The translations under genes were made by a program, and so were the position numbers. Below are positions 1 through 7,990 of a stretch of DNA of 64,000 bases, piece by piece (within the stretch, counting starts at the first letter, position 1; every line of letters starts with the position of its first letter). Under the pieces are notes generated by a model, which was not told where the DNA came from, searched no databases, and was given only the letters and a program-made list of their open reading frames with translations. Origin of the DNA: Haladaptatus salinisoli (lineage in GTDB: Archaea; Halobacteriota; Halobacteria; Halobacteriales; Haladaptataceae). The stretch lies in contig NZ_CP085327.1 in assembly GCF_020614375.1 (NCBI RefSeq), positions 2,158,823-2,222,822 of the forward strand. Direction: 5' to 3'.

Positions 1-132
1 CTCGCCGCGTGCGAAGAGCGGGACGTGCTCGGCACGCAGTTCGACACGCACGTCGTCCGATTCTGTACGCACTGGGACGTGAATCGGGAGGACGTAGAAA
101 CCGCGGCGGAAGCGATTCGAAGCGCGGTTTAA
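1..132 (+). CDS. C-terminal end of a threonine-aldolase-like lyase (partial)
   Basis: Only the last 43 residues lie in the window; the frame is open from base 1 to a TAA at 130-132. The stretch VVRFCTHWDV followed by an amphipathic helix (EDVETAAEAIRSAV) resembles the C-terminus of PLP-dependent L-threonine/L-allo-threonine aldolases, where a similar V-R-x-x-T-H/S strand precedes the final helix. These enzymes cleave threonine to glycine and acetaldehyde. The PLP lysine would lie upstream of the window, so the family call rests on the tail alone. The stop overlaps the stop of the convergent small membrane protein by a few bases. Confidence 0.55.
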   Translation, partial: LAACEERDVLGTQFDTHVVRFCTHWDVNREDVETAAEAIRSAV

Positions 133-281
133 CGCTGCCCTTTCCGCATTCCTTCCTGAAATCCGGTGAGCGTGCGGCGGATGAACAGGTAGATGAAGAA
201 GACGAACGCGAGTATGGCGACGAGAAGTCCGACGAACACGGGGTCGCCGAACGCATCTCCGAGCAGTCCGAGTGGTTCCAT
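129..281 (-). CDS. Small single-span membrane protein (50 aa)
   Basis: This short gene has an ATG at 281-279 and a TAA at 131-129. The protein starts MEPLGLLGDAFGDP, then has one hydrophobic helix (about residues 16-33, VFVGLLVAILAFVFFIYLF) and a basic, amphipathic tail ending RKGQR. Codons favour G/C at position 3, and similar 45-60 residue single-span proteins are common in haloarchaea. Function is unknown. It converges on the threonine-aldolase-like gene with a four-base overlap of the two stops, and its start faces the HTH gene beginning near 367. Confidence 0.6.
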   Translation of the reverse strand: MEPLGLLGDAFGDPVFVGLLVAILAFVFFIYLFIRRTLTGFQEGMRKGQR

Positions 282-366
282 AGCAGTGTCTATCAGTTCA
301 CGAACCAAATTCGTTTCGCCGCGCTAGTGACAAAGTTGATTGATGAGTAGTCGTATACGCTCAGGT

Positions 367-1014
367 ATGGCAGATCTCTTGCCCTCCAGTTCGGACGTAG
401 AAGCCCCGACGGGCGGAAGTCCGCGGGTTCTCGGCGTCGACAGCGACGACGCCGACGACCTGCTCGGGGCGCTCTCGTCCGGGACGGCGCGGAGCCTCCT
501 CTCCGCGCTCCACGACCAACCCGCGACGGCGTCCGAACTCAGCGATAGAGTCGATACATCGCTCCAGAACGCCCAGTACCACCTCGGCAAGCTCGAGGAC
601 GCGGAACTCATCTCGCCCGTCGACACCATCTACTCCGAGAAAGGACGCGAGATGAAGGTGTACGCGCCCACCGACGGCCCGCTCATCCTCTTCGCGGGCC
701 GCGAAGACCAGACGACGGGGCTCAAAGACGCCCTCTCGCGCCTGCTCGGCGTGGCCGTGTTGCTCGGCGTCACGAGCGCCGCCATCCAGTACGCCGTCAC
801 GGAAGGGCTGTTCGGACTCGGGGGAGAAACCGCCGGCGGGAACGCCGATACGAGCGGACAGGTGGGGACGTTTTCGATGCAGTCCGCGGAGGCGACCCGG
901 ACCGCGGCGGACGCCGCGGCGACCGCGATTCCGCCGGGAGCGCTCTTTTTCGCCGGCGGTGCACTCGTTCTCGCCCTCGGTGCCGCGTGGTGGTTTCTCC
1001 TGAACGACCGATAA
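367..1014 (+). CDS. Membrane-anchored ArsR-like HTH regulator
   Basis: This 215-residue protein has an N-terminal winged helix-turn-helix (about residues 25-100; S-G-T-A-R-S-L-L-S-A-L-H, then LSDRVDTSLQNAQYHLGKLEDAELI) of the ArsR-like type that haloarchaea use in many transcription regulators. A hydrophobic helix follows near residue 125 (LLGVAVLLGVTSAAIQYAV), then a polar linker and a second helix near the C-terminus (LFFAGGALVLALGAAWWFLL). The DNA-binding domain is therefore probably tethered to the membrane and could pass an envelope signal to DNA. ATG 367 is chosen because MADLLPSS is the natural family start; an in-frame ATG at 343 would add eight residues. No target is evident from the neighbourhood. 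Confidence 0.75.
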   Translation: MADLLPSSSDVEAPTGGSPRVLGVDSDDADDLLGALSSGTARSLLSALHDQPATASELSDRVDTSLQNAQYHLGKLEDAELISPVDTIYSEKGREMKVYAPTDGPLILFAGREDQTTGLKDALSRLLGVAVLLGVTSAAIQYAVTEGLFGLGGETAGGNADTSGQVGTFSMQSAEATRTAADAAATAIPPGALFFAGGALVLALGAAWWFLLNDR

Positions 1015-1108
1015 CTAAAATGCGTTTTTGTGCTTACCAAGAGTACTTCATGTCTGCCCACCTACCGTAAGGTGGAGCCGCCCTGCTTCGGCCCTCCGCC
1101 CAACGCCA

Positions 1109-1627
1109 TTAGCTTTCCAGCCCTCCGACGTGGAACTCCTCCACGAGTTCCCCGTTCCGCGTGTAAATTCCACCAGCGAAGCCACCGTCCTGCGGCTCCA
1201 GTTCGATGTGCGTCGGCAGATTTCCTCGCGGACGAGCGTAACTTCCCGGATTCAACAGCATCACCTCGCCGGCCCTGCGAGCGAGGTGCCGGTGCGAGTG
1301 ACCGAAGACGACCGCGTCCGCCCCCCGCTCCCGGCCGAACATCTCGAGTCCCGTGCTTCCGCCGTCCCGGCGGTGCGCGAGCGCGAACCGAACCCCGTTC
1401 TCCTCGAACGTGCGCACCTCCGGAAGTCGCTCGCGCACCGCCGGGGTCGCGTTATTTCCGTGAACCGCCAGCAGGCGAGCGCTCTCGGCTTCGAACGCGT
1501 CGAGCACGGCTTCGGTGGTGAAGTCCCCCGCGTGGACGACGAGGTCGGCGTCCCGAACCGCCTCCATCGTCCGTCCCGCGAGTTCGTGGTCGGTCGTGCC
1601 GTGGGTGTCGGAGACGATGGTTATCAC
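1109..1627 (-). CDS. YfcE/MJ0936-type metallophosphoesterase
   Basis: This 172-residue cytosolic protein carries the calcineurin-like phosphoesterase motifs in order: SDTHG at the N-terminus, HAGDF near residue 33, GNN near residue 56 (the usual GNHD variant of this subfamily), an AHR strand and GHSHRH near residue 116. These residues bind a di-metal centre. Relatives hydrolyse phosphodiesters such as bis-p-nitrophenyl phosphate, and the natural substrate is usually unknown. Length matches the family (160-180 aa). It is transcribed opposite to the downstream CDF transporter and is separated from it by 73 bases. Confidence 0.85.
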   Translation of the reverse strand: MITIVSDTHGTTDHELAGRTMEAVRDADLVVHAGDFTTEAVLDAFEAESARLLAVHGNNATPAVRERLPEVRTFEENGVRFALAHRRDGGSTGLEMFGRERGADAVVFGHSHRHLARRAGEVMLLNPGSYARPRGNLPTHIELEPQDGGFAGGIYTRNGELVEEFHVGGLES

Positions 1628-1700
1628 GTTTCGCGGTAGACGCCGAGGGCTCTTGGGTGCGTCGTAAGGGCTTTGTCACCGCACGGACGCTAGTCGAACA

Positions 1701-2675
1701 ATGGCGAGCAGCAAGTCCGTCGTTATCGCCGCCCTCGTCGCCAACGGAGCTATCGCCGTCCTGAAGTTCGTCGGATTCCTCCTCACCGGGAGCGCGGCGA
1801 TGCTCTCGGAGACGTACCACTCCATCTCGGACACCGGGAATCAGGTGTTCCTGCTCATCGGCATCCGGTACGGTCAGCGCGAGGCGACCAGAGGACACCC
1901 CTTCGGCTACGGCAAGGCACAGTTCTTCTACAGCTTTCTCGTCAGCGTCCTCCTCTTCGGCATCGCCGGGTGGGAGAGCGCAAAACACGGGTACAACGCG
2001 CTCGTGCACCACCACACGGTCGGCGCGGGACAATCGGTCACCCTGCTCGGACAGACGTTCCCGCCCGTCTACGTGAACTACGCGGTGCTCGTCGGAGCCA
2101 TCCTCTTCGAGGGCTACGCCTTCAAGAAAGCGTACACCTCGATGAAGTTGGAGATAGAGCGCCGGGAGTGGAGCGGCTTCCGCGAGGCGTTCCGCAAGAC
2201 CAGCAACGTGACGACGCTGACGGCGCTCACGGAGGACACCATCGCCCTCGCCGGCGCCGGCATCGCCCTCCTCGGGATCTTCCTCTCGCGCTGGCTCGGA
2301 AACCCGATGTACGACGCGGGGGCCGCCCTGCTCATCGGGTTCATGCTGATGGGCTTCGCCGTCGCGCTCGCGTGGGAGAACAAACGCCTCCTGCTCGGCG
2401 AGAGCCTCCCCGAAGAGGAGGAGGATAAGCTCCGCGCGATGCTGGACGAGTGGGACGGCGTCACCGGAATAATCGACTTTCGCACCGTCTACTTCGGACC
2501 GGACCGCCTCATCGTCACGGCGGACGTGGCCTTCGACCCGACGCTCGACACGGGCGAGATAGACGAGCGAATCACCGACATCGAGGACGGGATGTTCGAC
2601 GCGAACGACCACATCAAGAAGGTGTACATCGAGCCGGAAGTGCAGGCGGAGACGGCGTCGCGCTCGGTCGTGTGA
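1701..2675 (+). CDS. Cation diffusion facilitator (CDF) metal transporter
   Basis: This 324-residue membrane protein has about six transmembrane helices followed by a C-terminal cytoplasmic domain. The CDF signature is visible in TM2 (SETYHSISDTGNQ, with the H-x3-D metal pair) and in TM5 (LTEDTIALAGAG). The C-terminal part (about residues 230-318) fits the ferredoxin-like dimerisation domain typical of the family. CDF proteins export divalent metals such as zinc, manganese, cobalt or iron by proton antiport. The TM5 acidic pair lacks the His-Asp arrangement of strict zinc exporters, so the substrate cannot be fixed from sequence. ATG 1701 gives a normal TM1. Confidence 0.88.
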   Translation: MASSKSVVIAALVANGAIAVLKFVGFLLTGSAAMLSETYHSISDTGNQVFLLIGIRYGQREATRGHPFGYGKAQFFYSFLVSVLLFGIAGWESAKHGYNALVHHHTVGAGQSVTLLGQTFPPVYVNYAVLVGAILFEGYAFKKAYTSMKLEIERREWSGFREAFRKTSNVTTLTALTEDTIALAGAGIALLGIFLSRWLGNPMYDAGAALLIGFMLMGFAVALAWENKRLLLGESLPEEEEDKLRAMLDEWDGVTGIIDFRTVYFGPDRLIVTADVAFDPTLDTGEIDERITDIEDGMFDANDHIKKVYIEPEVQAETASRSVV

Positions 2676-2840
2676 GTCGCCGGAGTTCCGGAACGCCGTC
2701 GTGAGAACGCGCGAATCGAACTTCTTCCGGAGGCGACCCGCCTCGATTCCGAAAACCGTGTGAATCGCCGAGAAAGCAGGTCATCGAGGAGTCACGAGGC
2801 CACGAGGGCTATGCATCTGCGGGGTGTGCCTCAGGCGGGC

Positions 2841-3512
2841 ATGGAGTACGAGATCACGAATCGACCGTCGTTCGCCGAACTCGTCGCGACGCTGGACGAA
2901 GGCGATCGAATTCGGTTGGAGTCGTCGTCGTTAGTCAGCCACACGCAGGGCGTCGAGATCACGTCGAACGACCGGGGCGGGTTGACGGCGTCGCTGAAGG
3001 AAACGCTCCTCGGCGACGACGCGACCTTCTCGACGGTGCTCACCGCGAACCGCCCCGGCACCGTCACGGTAGCGCCGCCGTTTCCGGGCGACATCGTCCA
3101 CTACGAACTTCGCGAGGAGACGCTGTACGTTCAATCCTGCTCGTTTCTCGCCGCGCAACCCGACGTGGAGTTCGACGCCGAATTTAGCCGCGACAAGACG
3201 TTCGTCGAGAACGAGTCCGATTTCCTGCTCGAACTGACCGGGTCCGGCCTGTCGTTCATGGCGAGCTACGGTGCGATTTCGGTCGTCAGCCTCGACCCGG
3301 GCGAAACGTACGTCGTGGACACGGGGCACGTCGTCGCGTTCGAGGAGACCGTCGACTTCTCGGTTCGGCGCGTCGAGGGCGTGAAATCGCTGCGCGGGAC
3401 CGAGGAGGGCTGCCTCGCCGAGTTCGAAGGCCCGGGAACCATCTGGACGCAGTCGCGCAGTCCGTCTGCGGTCCTCGCGTGGCTCGTGCCGAACCTGTCG
3501 GACGAACCGTAA
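2841..3512 (+). CDS. AIM24-family protein
   Basis: The ORF gives a 223-residue all-beta protein from ATG 2841 (MEYEITNRPSFAELVATL). The start motif, the segment SSSLVSHTQGVEITS, the GDIVHYEL strand and the late VSLDPGETYVVDTGHVVAFE match the AIM24/TIGR00266 family, which forms a double-stranded beta-helix fold related to tryptophan RNA-binding attenuator proteins. The bacterial and archaeal members have no proven biochemical role. Two upstream in-frame starts (2760, 2811) would add low-quality N-terminal sequence and are rejected. The gene stands alone between the CDF transporter and an aminotransferase, all on the plus strand. Confidence 0.75.
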   Translation: MEYEITNRPSFAELVATLDEGDRIRLESSSLVSHTQGVEITSNDRGGLTASLKETLLGDDATFSTVLTANRPGTVTVAPPFPGDIVHYELREETLYVQSCSFLAAQPDVEFDAEFSRDKTFVENESDFLLELTGSGLSFMASYGAISVVSLDPGETYVVDTGHVVAFEETVDFSVRRVEGVKSLRGTEEGCLAEFEGPGTIWTQSRSPSAVLAWLVPNLSDEP

Positions 3513-3735
3513 CAAAACGTCTTTATTCTCTGTCGTATCGTCTCACGCACGCTCTCGGTCCGCTAGCTTCACGTCCTCGGAATGGCCGGCGCGCTCGCCG
3601 GCGAGGCGCTGGTTCGGGTCGCCCGCCGCCTCGAAAACTAGTCGGTTTCCGCTTCGCTCCGTGACCGGTCCGCCTCGTCCGTCGCCCGCGACGGCGTTCG
3701 GGCAACAAGTGGCGGAATTTGCGCCCCGCACGACG

Positions 3736-3743
3736 CTTATTTA
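3736..3743 (+). promoter_or_regulatory. TATA-like box of the class V aminotransferase gene
   Basis: The element CTTATTTA is centred 26 bases before ATG 3766 in otherwise GC-rich DNA. That is the spacing expected for an archaeal TATA box driving a leaderless transcript. Confidence 0.55.
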
Positions 3744-3765
3744 CCGGGACGTCGAATGGTGCGAT

Positions 3766-4935
3766 ATGCGAGAGGACTTTCTCCTACTCAATCCCGGCCC
3801 GGTTCCCCTCGCGCACGACGTCCGAACCGCGATGAGCGAACCGATGGTCTCCCACCGCTCCTCGGAGTTCGAGTCGGTGTACGAGCGTGCGCAGGACGGT
3901 CTCGACCACATCTTCGAGCGGTCGTCGCTCGACGGAACCCCGACCACGAGCGGCGGCACCAGCCTCATCTTCAACGGGACGGCGACGATGGCGATGGAAG
4001 CCGCGGTCGCCAACCTCGCCGGTGGCGACGACGAAGTGGTCGCCGTCGTGAACGGGAAGTTCGGTCGGCGGTTCAAGCGCATCGCCGACCGACACGCGAA
4101 CGTGACCCCAGTCGCGTTCGACTGGGGCCAGCCCGTCGACCCCGACGCCGTCCGCGAGGCGGTGAGCGACGACACGAGGGTCGTAACGATGGTGCACAAC
4201 GAGACGAGCACGGGCCTGCTCAACCCGGTCGCCGAGGTCGGCGATATCGCCGCGGAGCACGACGCCTACTACGTCGTGGACGGGGTCACCTCGCTCGGCG
4301 GCGACGAGTTCCTCGTGGACGAGTGGAACGTCGACGTGGCGGTCACGGACGCCCAGAAGTGCCTCGCGGCCCCGCCGGGAACCAGCGCGCTGTACGCCAC
4401 GCCCCGGGCGCAGGACGCTTTCGACGGCGAGGACGCGCCGTTCTACGAGGATCTGGACTGGCACCTCCGGAAGGCGGAGACCCACCAGACCCCGTTCACG
4501 AGCGCCGTCCCGCTGTTCCGCGGCCTCGCCGTCGCGGTCGAACACATCGCCGAGGAGGGGATGCCCGAGCGCATCTCCCGCCACCGCAAGCAGTCGCGGG
4601 CGTTCCGGTCGGCGTTCACCGCGATGGGGCTGTCGATGTTCCCCGAGCGGAACGACGCCTCGGACTACTCGAACACCCTCACCGCGGTCTCGCTCCCCGC
4701 CGACGTCCGCGAGCGTCCGGACGACTTCTTCGACGCGGTGACCGAGCGCGGCGTGAGCATCAGCGGCGGACAGGCCCACCTCGGCGGCGAGATATTCCGG
4801 GTGAGCAACATGGGTAACCTCTCCTCGGAGCAGGTGCTCCGGGGCGTGCGCGCCGTGGGCGAATCGTTCCACGCGGTCGGCGCGGACGTGGATTTGGAAG
4901 CCGCGATGGCGGCGGCGCGCGAGCAACTGCGGTGA
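3766..4935 (+). CDS. Class V aminotransferase (alanine-glyoxylate/serine-pyruvate type)
   Basis: This 389-residue PLP enzyme starts MREDFLLLNPGPVPLAHDVR; the NPGP entry and the HRSSEF segment near residue 30 are hallmarks of the alanine-glyoxylate/serine-glyoxylate aminotransferase family. The PLP-stacking and phosphate-binding regions (GTATMAMEAAVANL, HNETSTGLLNPV) and the Schiff-base lysine within VAVTDAQKCLAAPPG are present. It probably interconverts alanine or serine and glyoxylate or pyruvate; the exact donor cannot be read from sequence. The ORF is open upstream to 3661, but ATG 3766 is supported by the TATA-like box 26 bases before it and by family alignment. Confidence 0.87.
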   Translation: MREDFLLLNPGPVPLAHDVRTAMSEPMVSHRSSEFESVYERAQDGLDHIFERSSLDGTPTTSGGTSLIFNGTATMAMEAAVANLAGGDDEVVAVVNGKFGRRFKRIADRHANVTPVAFDWGQPVDPDAVREAVSDDTRVVTMVHNETSTGLLNPVAEVGDIAAEHDAYYVVDGVTSLGGDEFLVDEWNVDVAVTDAQKCLAAPPGTSALYATPRAQDAFDGEDAPFYEDLDWHLRKAETHQTPFTSAVPLFRGLAVAVEHIAEEGMPERISRHRKQSRAFRSAFTAMGLSMFPERNDASDYSNTLTAVSLPADVRERPDDFFDAVTERGVSISGGQAHLGGEIFRVSNMGNLSSEQVLRGVRAVGESFHAVGADVDLEAAMAAAREQLR

Positions 4936-4998
4936 GGGAGTCCGCGACCCCGAGGGTAAACGCGAACCGTTTTTCCTTCCCGCGGTACGAGGTGGCGT

Positions 4999-5916
4999 AT
5001 GGCAATCGGCGATCTGCGGAAAGTCACGACGGGCGACTGCTCGGACCTATACTGCCTCGACACCGGGATGTACGACACCGAGGAGTACGGCGCTGTCTAC
5101 ATCCTCGACACCGAGCGCCCGGCCATCGTGGAGACGGGCATCGGCACCAACTACGAGTACATCCTGGACGCCCTGGACGAACTCGACATCGCGCGCGAGG
5201 ACGTGGCGGTCATCGCGCCGACGCACGTCCACCTCGACCACGCCGGGGGCGCGGGGTTCCTCGCGGAGGAGTGTCCGAACGCCGAGGTGTACGTCCCCGA
5301 AATCGGTGCGCGCCACCTCGTCGACCCCGGACGACTCGTGGAGGGGACGAAGCGCGCCGTCGGCGACCAGTGGCGGTTCTACGCCGATCCGAAACCGGTT
5401 CCCGAAGACCGCGTGGTCGAACTGACCGACGGGGACGTCATCGACTGCGGGAGCCACGAACTGGAGGCCGTCAACGCGCCGGGGCACGCCCCGCACCAGA
5501 TGATATTCTACGACCGTCAGAACGACGCGGTGTTCACGGCGGACGCGGCGGGTATCTGGGTGCCGAGCGTCGAGGAGATTCACGTGACGTCGCCGCCCTC
5601 GAACTTCGACCTCGACGCCTGTCTGGACGACGTGGAGACCATCCGCGAAATCGCACCGACGACGCTCCTCTACACCCACTACGGCCCGCGCCCGTACTCC
5701 GACGAGGCGATGGACGAGTACGAGGACGTGCTCTCGCAGTGGGTCGCCGCGGTCGAGGCCCGGCGCGCGGCGGCGGAGGACGACGAGGCCGTCGTCCGGC
5801 ACTTCGTGGCCGAACAGGAGATGGACGACGTGTGGGGTTCGGAGAAGGCCCGCGCCGAGGCCGCGATGAACACCCGCGGCGTTCTCCACTACCTCGACAC
5901 CCACGACGACGAATAA
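4999..5916 (+). CDS. MBL-fold metallo-hydrolase
   Basis: This 305-residue soluble enzyme contains the metallo-beta-lactamase motif THVHLDHAGG (H-x-H-x-D-H, near residues 75-80), a later metal-site histidine in NAPGHAPHQM and an aspartate in FTADAAGI, and the C-terminal histidine in YTHYGPRP. All ligands of a dinuclear metal site are present. Hydrolases of this glyoxalase-II-like branch act on thioesters, lactones or phosphodiesters; nothing here fixes the substrate. It lies 63 bases after the aminotransferase on the same strand and could be co-transcribed with it. Confidence 0.85.
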   Translation: MAIGDLRKVTTGDCSDLYCLDTGMYDTEEYGAVYILDTERPAIVETGIGTNYEYILDALDELDIAREDVAVIAPTHVHLDHAGGAGFLAEECPNAEVYVPEIGARHLVDPGRLVEGTKRAVGDQWRFYADPKPVPEDRVVELTDGDVIDCGSHELEAVNAPGHAPHQMIFYDRQNDAVFTADAAGIWVPSVEEIHVTSPPSNFDLDACLDDVETIREIAPTTLLYTHYGPRPYSDEAMDEYEDVLSQWVAAVEARRAAAEDDEAVVRHFVAEQEMDDVWGSEKARAEAAMNTRGVLHYLDTHDDE

Positions 5917-5972
5917 CTCGTTAGTCTACGAACCAACTGGAATAAACTACTTAATCGTTTTACACTACCTTA

Positions 5973-7934
5973 ATGGGCTTCGAGTCAGAAGCCCGTGACA
6001 TGGATTGGCGTGACGCCGAGCAGGAGTTCACCGACCCGGTCATCGGGCAGACGACGATACCTCGAATGTTCGAGGATAGCGCCGAGCGGCACGCGAACCG
6101 TCCCGCCCAGCAGTACAAGGGCGGCGTGTACGACCGGTCGCTCACGGAGAGCGTCCTCGCGGCGGCCCCGCCGGGCGAGTTTCGGTCGCTCTCCTACGCC
6201 GAGATGCGCGATATCGTCCGCAACCTCGCGGCGGGGTTCCGCGACCTCGGCGTGGAGTCGGACGACCGCGTCGGTATCTTCGCCGACACGAGGATGGAGT
6301 GGGCGCAGACCGACTTCGCGCTGCTCGCGGCGGGCGCGGTCGTGACGACCGTCTACCGGAACTCGTCCGTCTCGCAGGTCGAGTACCTCCTCGGCGACCC
6401 GGAGGCGACCGCCGTCGTCGTCGAGAACGAGGACCTACTGGAGCGCGTGTTCGAGGCCGAGGAGAACCTCGACCTCGAGTTCGTCGTCGTGATGGACGGC
6501 CTCTCTCGCGACTACGACCGCGACGACATCCACACACTCGCGGAGGTTCACGACCGCGGCGCGGAGGCGTTCGACCGCGACGAGTACGAGTCGTGGCTCG
6601 ACGCCCGAGACCTCGACGACCTCGCCACGCTCATCTACACCAGCGGGACGACGGGGCAGCCGAAGGGGGTTCGACTCACCCACCGGAACTTCCGCGCGAA
6701 CGTCAACCAGTGTTACAAGCGGTTCGGCCCCCGACCGGACAAGGACGTGCCAACCATCGACGAGAACGCCAGCACCGTCTCGTTTCTCCCGCTCGCGCAC
6801 GTCTTCGAGCGACTGTCGGGGCACTTCCTGATGTTCGCCGCCGGGGCCACCGTCGCCTACGCGGAGAGCCCCGACACGCTCCGAGACGACTTCCAGTCGG
6901 TTCGCCCGACGACCGGCACCAGCGTCCCCCGAGTGTACGAACGAATCTACGACGCCATCCGCTCGCAGGCCGAGGAGAGCGACGCGAAACGCCGCATCTT
7001 CGAGTGGGCGACCGACGTGGGCGTGGCGTACCACGAGGCGGACTCGCCGGGCGTCGGCCTCCGAGCGAAAAAGCTCCTCGCCGACAAACTCGTCTTCGAC
7101 AAGGTCAAAGACGGACTCGGCGGTAACGTCGAGTTCCTCATCAGCGGCGGCGGCAGCCTCTCGGCCGACCTCTGTGCGCTCTATCACGGCATGGGCCTCC
7201 CCATCCTCGAAGGCTACGGGCTGACCGAAACCTCCCCGGTCGTCGCCGTCAACCCGCCCGAAGAGCCGAAGATAGGCACCATCGGCACGCCGGTCGTGGA
7301 CGAAGCGGTGAAAGTCGACGCGTCGCTCGTGGGCGACGGGTTCGCCGACGCAGAGGGGGAGGTCGGCGAACTGCTCGTGAAGGGGCCGAACGTCACCGAC
7401 GGCTACTGGAACAAGCCCGAGGCGACCGATGACTCGTTCACCGAGGACGGCTGGTTCCGAACCGGCGACATCGTGGAGCTTCGACCGGACGGCTACATCG
7501 AATTCCGCGAACGCGCGAAGGAACTGCTCGTGCTCTCGACCGGGAAGAACGTCGCACCCGGTCCCATCGAAGACGCGTTCGCCGCCTGCGACATCGTCGA
7601 GCAGTGTATGGTGATGGGCGACGGGCGGAGGTTCGTCAGCGCGCTCATCGTCCCGAACGTCGAGGAGGTGCGAAAGCGCGCCGAGCGCGAAGGCGTCTCG
7701 CTTCCCGACGACCCCCGCGAACTCTGCCGGAACGACGCGGTGTACGAGTGGATAGAGGAGGAAGTGGAGCGGGCGAACCGCCGGTTCGAGTCCTACGAGC
7801 GGATAAAGCAGTTCAGGCTCGTTCCGGTCGAGTTCACCGAGGACAACGACCTGCTCACGCCGACGATGAAGAAGAAGCGCCGGAACATCCTCGACCGATT
7901 CGCCGACGACATCGAAGCTATCTACGCGAATTAA
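5973..7934 (+). CDS. Long-chain fatty-acid-CoA ligase (AMP-forming)
   Basis: This 653-residue adenylate-forming enzyme has the A3 phosphate loop YTSGTTGQPKGVRLTH near residue 217, the A5 motif EGYGLTET near residue 413, the A7 motif GWFRTGDI near residue 493 and the hinge/A8 region ERAKELLVLSTGKNVAPGPIE with the catalytic-side lysine. Length and the long insert before the C-terminal domain match the bacterial FadD15/ACSL-like acyl-CoA synthetases, which activate fatty acids to acyl-CoA via acyl-AMP. Start ATG 5973 follows an A/T-rich TATA-like stretch at about 5943-5955; ATG 6000 (MDWRDAE) is the alternative. The thiolase at 13943 could serve the same acyl-CoA metabolism. Confidence 0.9.
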   Translation: MGFESEARDMDWRDAEQEFTDPVIGQTTIPRMFEDSAERHANRPAQQYKGGVYDRSLTESVLAAAPPGEFRSLSYAEMRDIVRNLAAGFRDLGVESDDRVGIFADTRMEWAQTDFALLAAGAVVTTVYRNSSVSQVEYLLGDPEATAVVVENEDLLERVFEAEENLDLEFVVVMDGLSRDYDRDDIHTLAEVHDRGAEAFDRDEYESWLDARDLDDLATLIYTSGTTGQPKGVRLTHRNFRANVNQCYKRFGPRPDKDVPTIDENASTVSFLPLAHVFERLSGHFLMFAAGATVAYAESPDTLRDDFQSVRPTTGTSVPRVYERIYDAIRSQAEESDAKRRIFEWATDVGVAYHEADSPGVGLRAKKLLADKLVFDKVKDGLGGNVEFLISGGGSLSADLCALYHGMGLPILEGYGLTETSPVVAVNPPEEPKIGTIGTPVVDEAVKVDASLVGDGFADAEGEVGELLVKGPNVTDGYWNKPEATDDSFTEDGWFRTGDIVELRPDGYIEFRERAKELLVLSTGKNVAPGPIEDAFAACDIVEQCMVMGDGRRFVSALIVPNVEEVRKRAEREGVSLPDDPRELCRNDAVYEWIEEEVERANRRFESYERIKQFRLVPVEFTEDNDLLTPTMKKKRRNILDRFADDIEAIYAN

Positions 7935-7943
7935 GAACGGGCG

Positions 7944-7951
7944 TTTTTATA
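7944..7951 (+). promoter_or_regulatory. TATA-like box plus short Shine-Dalgarno leader of the antiporter gene
   Basis: TTTTTATA lies just after the ligase stop and predicts transcription start near 7974. A GGAGG at 7979-7983 sits seven bases before GTG 7991. This is one of the few genes here with a leader and a ribosome-binding site, and it decides the GTG start. Confidence 0.55.
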
Positions 7952-7990
7952 CCATCGGGTTTCTCACTTCGAGTACATGGAGGGACGCTC

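Noticed and set aside
3581..3640. A 19-codon ORF (MAGALAGEALVRVARRLEN) and a 62-codon minus-strand ORF (3543-3731) between the AIM24-like and aminotransferase genes
   Set aside because: Both are too short or have mixed codon quality, no domain and no promoter. I see no gene in this 253-base spacer.
5943..5955. Single clear TATA box for the acyl-CoA ligase
   Set aside because: Two overlapping A/T-rich candidates with spacings of 22 and 30 bases exist; kept as a note in the gene entry only.
7604..7990. Extension of the antiporter frame into the acyl-CoA ligase gene
   Set aside because: It is an out-of-frame shadow of the ligase 3' end; the SD at 7979-7983 fits GTG 7991.
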